Source: a bacterium
GTDB taxonomy: Bacteria > Myxococcota_A > Bradymonadia > UBA7976 > UBA1532
Assembly: GCA_030427205.1 (NCBI GenBank)
Contig: JAUHXC010000050.1
Span: forward strand, 1 to 64,000
Direction of reading: 5' to 3'
DNA length: 64,000 nucleotides
Shown here: positions 55,375-64,000 of the stretch, in pieces
Layout of the letters: every line of letters begins with the position of its first letter
How positions within the stretch are numbered: position 1 is the stretch's first letter
Notes under the pieces: model-generated
Database searches by the model: none
What the model was told of the DNA's origin: nothing
The model's input: only the letters and a program-made list of their open reading frames with translations
Made by a program: the position numbers and the translations under genes

Positions 55375-56523
55375 ATGACCGCCGCGCCCGCCCCGCCCCT
55401 GCTCGACACCGCCCGCGGCCGCCCCTTCCGGGTGTGCCTCTGCTTCACGGCCTGTCTGCTCGTCGTGCTCACCGCGCCCGCCGCCCTCGCCGAAGAGTGC
55501 GGCGCGCTCGACGAAGACATGCGCTGGGCCATCAAGCGCACGGTGCACCGCCACCTGCTGCACATCGACGATGATCAACGCCGCTGGCGTCACAGCTTCG
55601 GCGACGGCGTCGTGCGCAACGGGGCCTATGCCCTCGCCAGCCACGCGAGCGGCGGGCGGAGGCACTGTATTCCCGACAGCGACGAGCGCCGGGACCTGAC
55701 CGAGATCAGCTTCGGAGCAGAAGCCCACGCGGGCATCGGCGATCTGGGCGTGCGGGCGCTGGTCTTGCGCTCGACGATGTCTGACGGCGACGGACCCGGC
55801 GAGATGGTGCACGACGCCTACGGCGGATTCATCGGCTATGGCGAATGGGCCGAGGTGGGTCTGGTGCGGACCCATCTGGCCGAGGCGACGCTGCCGGGCG
55901 ACGGATCGGGCTGGCTCGTATCGGCGGCGAGCCACGGCGTGCGCGTGACCATGCAGGTCGGCGACGACGAAGTGGACGACGTCGAGTTGAGGGTCGGCAC
56001 GCTGAGTTTCGGGCCGCTGGACCTCGCGGTCGGCGGCCGCTACCTCACCACCGCCGGCCTGCCCACCATATACGTGGACATCGAGCGGCTCGTGCTGAGC
56101 GGCGACCGGCTGCGAGGCGCCCACGCGCAGGTCTACGGGGAGTTCGAACCGACGACCGGTCAGCTTCGCGCGGGATACGCCCACCTCGAACTGACCACCG
56201 ACTGGCTCGAATCGATCCAGGCGCCCTCGCCCGCACGATCTCAAGGCGATCCGCCGGACCCGTCGGCGCGCATCCCCTACCGGATCCAGCTCAGCGGGTG
56301 GCTCGCCGGCTCGTTCGCTCGGGCGTCGATGACGCCCGAAGGCCGGCTGACGCTCGGCGGCGGCCTCGGCTCGAGCATGGGGGTCTACGGGCGCAAGGCC
56401 GGCTTGGTGCTCGTGACCCAGATGCTGCTCAACGATCCCCGCGGGGGGCAGGCGTTCAACGAAGAGAGCAGCCCGGTCGACATGCGGGCGATGGCCCACT
56501 TCAAGGTGGGCCTCGGCCGCTGA
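55375..56523 (+). CDS. Secreted protein, possible outer-membrane barrel
   Basis: A 382-residue protein with a Sec signal peptide after a short basic lead (FRVCLCFTACLLVVLTAPAALA). The mature part is full of alternating hydrophobic and glycine residues typical of outer-membrane beta strands (GFIGYGEWAEVGLVRTHLA, LTLGGGLGSSMGVYGRKAG), ending in FKVGLGR without the usual terminal aromatic. AGGAG lies six nt before the ATG. A sigma-54-type promoter is visible. A barrel or a large beta domain fits; I have no family assignment. Confidence 0.8.
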   Translation: MTAAPAPPLLDTARGRPFRVCLCFTACLLVVLTAPAALAEECGALDEDMRWAIKRTVHRHLLHIDDDQRRWRHSFGDGVVRNGAYALASHASGGRRHCIPDSDERRDLTEISFGAEAHAGIGDLGVRALVLRSTMSDGDGPGEMVHDAYGGFIGYGEWAEVGLVRTHLAEATLPGDGSGWLVSAASHGVRVTMQVGDDEVDDVELRVGTLSFGPLDLAVGGRYLTTAGLPTIYVDIERLVLSGDRLRGAHAQVYGEFEPTTGQLRAGYAHLELTTDWLESIQAPSPARSQGDPPDPSARIPYRIQLSGWLAGSFARASMTPEGRLTLGGGLGSSMGVYGRKAGLVLVTQMLLNDPRGGQAFNEESSPVDMRAMAHFKVGLGR

Positions 56524-56605
56524 TACGGCACCGACAGGCAACACACCGAGCTCGGCTCGCTGCCCTCGATGCCATCAGCACCGGCGAGCGGCAAAGCCAC
56601 CCGCA

Positions 56606-56797
56606 TCACACGGCGAGCGCCCGCAGGATAACCCAACCACCAGCGATGAGCGCGCTCAGATAGACGCCCGCCGCCAGCCAGGCGCTCATGCGCTCGGCGA
56701 GGCTGTACAGCGTCGGCGGCCGCGTCGGCGGGGCGAGCCGGCTCCGGTCGACGATCACACGGCGCACGGCGGGTTCGAACACATCTCGATTCAACAT
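56606..56797 (-). CDS. Small single-pass membrane protein
   Basis: A 63-residue protein with a polar N-terminal half and one membrane helix near the C-terminus (LAAGVYLSALIAGGWVILRAL). GGAGG lies six nt before ATG 56797, a good ribosome site. Its start is 27 bp from the long-hairpin element. No family is recognised; it is the kind of small membrane protein easily missed by gene callers. Confidence 0.65.
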   Translation of the reverse strand: MLNRDVFEPAVRRVIVDRSRLAPPTRPPTLYSLAERMSAWLAAGVYLSALIAGGWVILRALAV

Positions 56798-56823
56798 CGG
56801 GTGCCTCCAGGGTCGGGTGTCTC

Positions 56824-56987
56824 GAGAGCTTGCCCACAAAATACGGTCGAGCCCGGTGCGGGGCCGCTCGCCGAGTTCAAGGCGTGAGGCCGCAGGAATA
56901 CTCGAAGTATTCCGAGCGCCGAACAACGCTGAAATCGGCGAGCGGGACCGTGCTGGGCGAAGCGCCGGAGTTTGTGGGAACGCTCTC
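56824..56987 (+). other. 164-nt long-hairpin element (structured RNA or MITE-like)
   Basis: The outer arms GAGAGC/GCTCTC and CCCACAAA (56833-56840)/TTTGTGGG (56971-56978) pair. Inside, 56851-56873 pairs with 56936-56958 at 21 of 23 positions, three of them G-U on the plus strand. The tip is GGAATACTCGAAGTATTCC (56895-56913), a perfect 8-bp stem. TGTCTCGA occurs at both outer edges (56818-56825, 56990-56997) like a target duplication. It is AT-richer than its surroundings, has no coding frame, and lies between the small membrane protein and the anti-sigma gene. Either a structured RNA (G-U pairs favour the plus strand) or a mobile palindromic element. Confidence 0.65.
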
Positions 56988-57058
56988 AATGTCTCGAATA
57001 CAGAGCGGGCCTCGAACCGGCCGGCGGGTCGTCGCCGCCCGAGCGGGCGGCGGACGGG

Positions 57059-58801
57059 TCAGTCCTGACCCTTGATCTCGTCGTAGGCCTTGCGCGCTTC
57101 GGCGATGATCATCTTGTCTTCGTCGGGGTCGTTGATGATCGCTTCGAGCACCGGCAGGCTCTCTTCGCGCGCGGCCTTGGCGATGCCGGTGACCGCCACG
57201 TAGCGCCGCGAGTACTCGGTCTCCTCCCGCAGCACCGTGTGCATGTCGGGCAGGTAGCTCGGATCACCCACCTGGGCCATCGCCCCCAGCAGCATCATGC
57301 GCGCCATCGCGTCGTCGGTCTCGCGGAAGGTATCCCGCAGCCAGTCGATGCCCGACTGACGCCCCATCTGCGCCAGGCCGAAGGCGGCGTTGGTGCGCAC
57401 CCCCCACTCGCCCGACTCGGCCACCACCCGCTCGAGCACCGGCACCGCCTTCTCGCCGCCGATCTTGGCCAGCGCGTGGGACGACATGCGCTGCACGAGC
57501 AGGTTGCCGTCGTTATCGCCGCTGAGGATCGCGTCTTCGAGCAGCGGGATCGCCGCCGGATCGAGCAGCTTCTCCATCAGCGCGGCCGCGCCGAAGCGCT
57601 GGTTCGCGTCGCCGGTCTTCAAGAGATCGCCCAGCATCTCGACCCCCTCGGGGCCCATCGCCGCCAGCTCCTTGAGCAGCGCGTGGTCGTCGTCGAGCCC
57701 CATGATCTGCATGCCCTGCTCTTTGATCAGCGCCTCGACGTCGGCCTTGACCTCGGCCAGCGCCCGCGGCGCGGCGTCGGTCGCCGGCGCGTCGGCCGCG
57801 ACGTCCTTCGCGCTCGGGTCGAGCATCTTCAGCCGCGCCTGCAGGCGATCGGCCCGCGCCTTCTCCCGGTCGCGCTCGCGCCGCAGCTCGGTCACCTGCG
57901 CCTCGAGCGCCGTCACCCGCGCGGCGGTCTTCGGCGCCTCGCCCGCAGCCGCGGCGCCCGCCTCGCCGGCGCTCACGGTGGCCCGGCCATCGCCGTTGCT
58001 CACCTCGACATCGCCCGACTGCACCGCGACGACGACGGCGGCGGCCGCGGCGACGGCCCCCAGGCCCAGGGCGATCGACTTGACGTTCATGGCATCCTCC
58101 CTCGATGGGTCATGTGATGTCGCTGATGCGGGGCCGAAGACCCGCACGCTGCCCCCGGCGTCGACCGCGCGCAGCCGGCCGTAGGCGGTGTCGATGACGA
58201 AGGGCGGCCCCGGCGCGACCGCGAAGTCGAGCCCGCCGCGCACCAGCCTCAAAGCCGGCGCGTCCCCCCGCTCGAGGGCGGTGACGACGACCTCGCTGTC
58301 GGCGGCCAGCCAGACCAGCGCGTCGGCGTGGCGCACCAGCGCCCGGCCCTCGGTGGTCACGATGCGCTGCCCGCTCGCCAGCGCCGCCGAGCGCGCCTCG
58401 GCCGGCAGGATCGTGCCCTGCCCTTCGACGATGAGCGCTTCGAGCGTCGGGGTCGCGGGGCCCCGGACCCACCAGCCGCCCACGGCGAACAGCGCCGCCG
58501 CGGCCGCCGCCAGCGCCCAGCCTGCCCAGCGGGGCGCGGGTCGGGCAAGCGACGTCTCTTCGCTCGGGCGCTCGGCCAGGCGCCGATGGATCAGCGCCTC
58601 CAGCCCCTCGGGCACCGGCGCGTGCAGCGCGGCCCGCAGCCGGGCCTCGGCCGCCCGCTCGGCCTCCAGCGCCGCCGCGCAGCGCTCGCAATCATCGGCG
58701 TGGGCCATCCACGGCGCCGCGTCACCACCGGCAGCGTCACCACCGGCGCCATCGGGCAGCCACTCGGCGAGCCGCTCGGCGAAGGTCTCGCACGGGCTCA
58801 T
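57059..58801 (-). CDS. Anti-sigma factor with FecR-like segment fused to HEAT-repeat region
   Basis: A 580-residue continuous reading frame starting at ATG 58801, overlapping the ECF sigma gene's stop by 4 nt. The N-terminal HADDCERCAAAL (His-x3-Cys-x2-Cys) matches a zinc-binding anti-sigma domain. A membrane helix (WAGWALAAAAAALFAVGGWWV) lies near 95, and a FecR-like beta domain follows. A second hydrophobic stretch begins at MNVKSIALGLGAV near 238, then a coiled coil and HEAT-like helices (about 350-575). Before that internal ATG (58090) lies GGGAGGATGCC, so a separate 343-residue HEAT protein could also be made. It probably holds the sigma factor at the membrane and releases it on a periplasmic signal. 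Confidence 0.8.
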   Translation of the reverse strand: MSPCETFAERLAEWLPDGAGGDAAGGDAAPWMAHADDCERCAAALEAERAAEARLRAALHAPVPEGLEALIHRRLAERPSEETSLARPAPRWAGWALAAAAAALFAVGGWWVRGPATPTLEALIVEGQGTILPAEARSAALASGQRIVTTEGRALVRHADALVWLAADSEVVVTALERGDAPALRLVRGGLDFAVAPGPPFVIDTAYGRLRAVDAGGSVRVFGPASATSHDPSREDAMNVKSIALGLGAVAAAAAVVVAVQSGDVEVSNGDGRATVSAGEAGAAAAGEAPKTAARVTALEAQVTELRRERDREKARADRLQARLKMLDPSAKDVAADAPATDAAPRALAEVKADVEALIKEQGMQIMGLDDDHALLKELAAMGPEGVEMLGDLLKTGDANQRFGAAALMEKLLDPAAIPLLEDAILSGDNDGNLLVQRMSSHALAKIGGEKAVPVLERVVAESGEWGVRTNAAFGLAQMGRQSGIDWLRDTFRETDDAMARMMLLGAMAQVGDPSYLPDMHTVLREETEYSRRYVAVTGIAKAAREESLPVLEAIINDPDEDKMIIAEARKAYDEIKGQD

Positions 58802-59337
58802 CGCGCCCCCTCCAGCGCCCGGCGCAGCTTGGCCCGGGCCTTGAACAGCCTCGACTTGACCGTGCCCGCGGGCAGGCCGAGTCGGCGGGCCACCTCGGCC
58901 ACCGGCAGCTCGTCGAGATAGAACATCGCCACCACTTCACGGTGGCCTTCGGGCAGCCGGCGCACCGCCGCCCGCACCCGCGCCCGGTCGCGCTCGGCGG
59001 CCAGCAGCCGCTCGGGATCACGGGCCGGGCGCCGCTCGACCAGCGTCAGCCGCGAGCGCCGAGCGTGCTTCTTGCGCCCGTCGCGCACGAGGTTGCGCAG
59101 GATGCCGTAGAGCCAGGTGTACGGGGCCGAGGTGCCGTCGAAGGTCGCGCGGCGGCGGGCGGCGATCAGGAAGGTCTCCTGCACCAGATCCGACGCCTCG
59201 GCCTCGGTCGTCAGCAGCGCCGCCGCGCGGTATAGGCGGGGCGCGTGGACGTCGACCCACTCGGCGAGCACGGCGTCGCTCACCGGCCCGCCGTCGGCCG
59301 CGCCGAGCGACAGCATCACGCCAAAATCGCTGGTCAT
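58798..59337 (-). CDS. ECF-type RNA polymerase sigma factor
   Basis: A 179-residue sigma-70-family protein of the extracytoplasmic-function class. Region 2 shows PRLYRAAALLTTEAEASDLVQETFLIA and FDGTSAPYTWLYGILRNLVRD near 30-85; region 4 shows LPEGHREVVAMFYLDELPVAEVARRLGLPAGTVKSRLFKARAKLRRAL near 125-175. The start is ATG 59337; ATG 59349 is possible. It overlaps the anti-sigma gene at ATGA, so they form a regulatory pair. Its promoter is not evident. The diverging helicase gene begins 150 bp away. Confidence 0.95.
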   Translation of the reverse strand: MTSDFGVMLSLGAADGGPVSDAVLAEWVDVHAPRLYRAAALLTTEAEASDLVQETFLIAARRRATFDGTSAPYTWLYGILRNLVRDGRKKHARRSRLTLVERRPARDPERLLAAERDRARVRAAVRRLPEGHREVVAMFYLDELPVAEVARRLGLPAGTVKSRLFKARAKLRRALEGAR

Positions 59338-59486
59338 GTCGCCTTGCATCGCCCGTGTATGGCGCGAGCGTCGAATCGGTTCACGAAAAAACGAAAAAAC
59401 CTGTGTGGGCCTGCATCGACACCGCCCGACGGCACACCGCGCGGCGCCCTTGTAACCCCGTGCGCCGCGCGGCAGACTCCCGCGCA

Positions 59487-63233
<3,747 letters not shown>

Positions 63234-63496
63234 CCGCGCCGGCGCAGCGCCCGAACCTGTCAGGATCGGGCGTCCGGCGCCGCGCCATCACCGCGCCGTC
63301 CCGGCGCGCCTGTCGACCCGCCCGACAGCGAGACGGGGCAACGTCGTCGGCCCGCGCCGGGTACCGCGAAACGCCCCCTCCGCGCGCATTGATCTCTGCT
63401 GACCCGAACTGTCAGGAGAGGCCCGCCGATCGCTGGCCCCGACCGGCCGAAAATGAGATCATGCAGGGGTCTCGAACACAGCCCTGGAGGCATCCC

Positions 63497-63832
63497 ATGA
63501 AGGCGCAGACCCCCGCTTCGATCGACGCCGCGAACACCCTCGACGATCTCGACTGGGCCATGCTGAACCTGCCCGGCGCGCCGGCCACCGAGAGCGCCGC
63601 CCGCCGTCGGCGCGAGCGCGGCGGCCACGTCGCCGATCTCTCGCGGGCGCGCTACGCCCGGCGCTACTATGGCCGCCGCTGGTCGACCGTCGAGCGCGCC
63701 CGCCAGCGCTTCGCCCGCCGCCGCGCGCAGGCCGCCGCCGTCGAAGCCCTCGCGGCGCTGCTCATGAGCGACGTGCGCCCGGATGACATCGCCGAGGCCC
63801 GGGCCATGGTCCGCCGCGCCCTCGCCGGCTGA
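63497..63832 (+). CDS. Small basic protein of unknown function
   Basis: A 111-residue Arg/Ala-rich protein with GGAGG six nt before ATG 63497. It contains DDLDWAMLNLPGAPATES and an Arg-rich, helical C-terminal half (RRRRERGGHVADLSRARYARRYYGRRW) and is cytoplasmic. No family is recognised; nucleic-acid binding is possible because of the charge. The interval 63234-63496 before it holds no gene, only TGTCAGGA-like short repeats. Confidence 0.65.
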   Translation: MKAQTPASIDAANTLDDLDWAMLNLPGAPATESAARRRRERGGHVADLSRARYARRYYGRRWSTVERARQRFARRRAQAAAVEALAALLMSDVRPDDIAEARAMVRRALAG

Positions 63833-64000
63833 GCCCGCCGTCGGTCCCGTGCCGCGGTCGGCGTGGCGATGGGCTTCACGCTCGAAGTGATCGTCCGGCG
63901 GGCGCACGGCCAGCCCGCCCTCGCCGGGCAGCGCGTCTCGCAGGCCGCGCATGCGCGAGAGCAGCGCGCCCATCGCGCGGTTGCCGGTGCGCGCGGCGCG
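63833..64000. other. Right-edge segment, no reliable gene
   Basis: After the 63832 stop the last 168 bp have open frames on both strands. The minus-strand frame entering from the edge (LLSRMRGLRDALPGEGG) has normal codon use but stays open across the whole gene at 63497, so its real end is unclear. It may be the 3' part of a leftward gene that starts beyond the window. Confidence 0.4.

Noticed and set aside
56824..56987. Retron msr-msd region
   Set aside because: The folded inverted repeats look similar at first, but no reverse transcriptase gene is nearby and there is no separate msr/msd arrangement.
63260..63973. A 237-residue minus-strand gene at the right edge
   Set aside because: It lies fully opposite the gene at 63497, which has a good ribosome site; only its first part (63840-64000) looks coding.

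Overview
The window is about 70% GC and has no rRNA, tRNA, CRISPR array, transposase or integrase that I can recognise. The gene set points to a predatory or social deltaproteobacterial-type organism (Myxococcota or Bradymonadota). Signs of this are: many outer lipoproteins with long low-complexity tethers (EPAP, MASDG, LPDA, DAMDA, GEGE) right after the lipobox; a subtilase with a MYXO-CTERM-like tail; MopE-like DDDxDG repeats; eukaryote-type Ser/Thr kinases fused to AAA/TPR or formylglycine-enzyme modules; an FHA/sigma-54 activator; and several GG-N10-GC (sigma-54 type) promoters. The genus cannot be named from this sequence.

Layout. 1-9.8 kb: a left-truncated lipoprotein of near-identical 10-Cys repeats, three short-chain dehydrogenases spread over 1.4-14.9 kb, a coiled-coil protein coupled to a secreted GH13 alpha-amylase, a small secreted metallopeptidase and a membrane protein. 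10-14 kb: a giant Cys-repeat lipoprotein gene broken by a frameshift. 15-34 kb: kinase-AAA-TPR signalling protein, MYXO-CTERM-like subtilase, an overlapping pair of FHA/sigma-54 regulator and kinase-FGE protein, two PHP-type metallohydrolase lipoproteins, an alpha/beta hydrolase and an aminotransferase. 34-38 kb: FGE-like lipoprotein and PI-PLC-like lipoprotein.

38.4-45.7 kb is the most interesting part: a compact leftward cluster of two SyrD/PvdE-type ABC exporters followed by four overlapping genes (StiP-type phosphoribosyltransferase with a PELOTA-like end, PRTase_2/TRSP protein, homocitrate-synthase-like HMGL enzyme, HAD phosphatase). The PRTase-HAD core is known from tellurium-resistance (ter) neighbourhoods, where it is predicted to make a nucleoside-like metabolite. 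Here it has exporters and no TerD, ATP-grasp or CitE-like gene in the window. The cluster is bracketed by two 215-bp direct repeats (11 mismatches, no gaps) that duplicate the 3' end of a small gene.

46-47.3 kb is an orphan non-coding tract. 47.3-56.8 kb carries a DHFR-like reductase, a pilin-like protein behind a good sigma-54 promoter, a CHAT-like/MoxR-like protein that has lost the active-site residues of both halves, and several secreted proteins. 56.82-57.00 kb holds a 164-nt long-hairpin element with an 8-bp flanking duplication. 57-59.4 kb is an ECF sigma factor with an anti-sigma/HEAT fusion, and 59.5-63.2 kb encodes a SNF2-family helicase. A short iterated motif, GATGSCATC, recurs across genes and intergenic hairpins.
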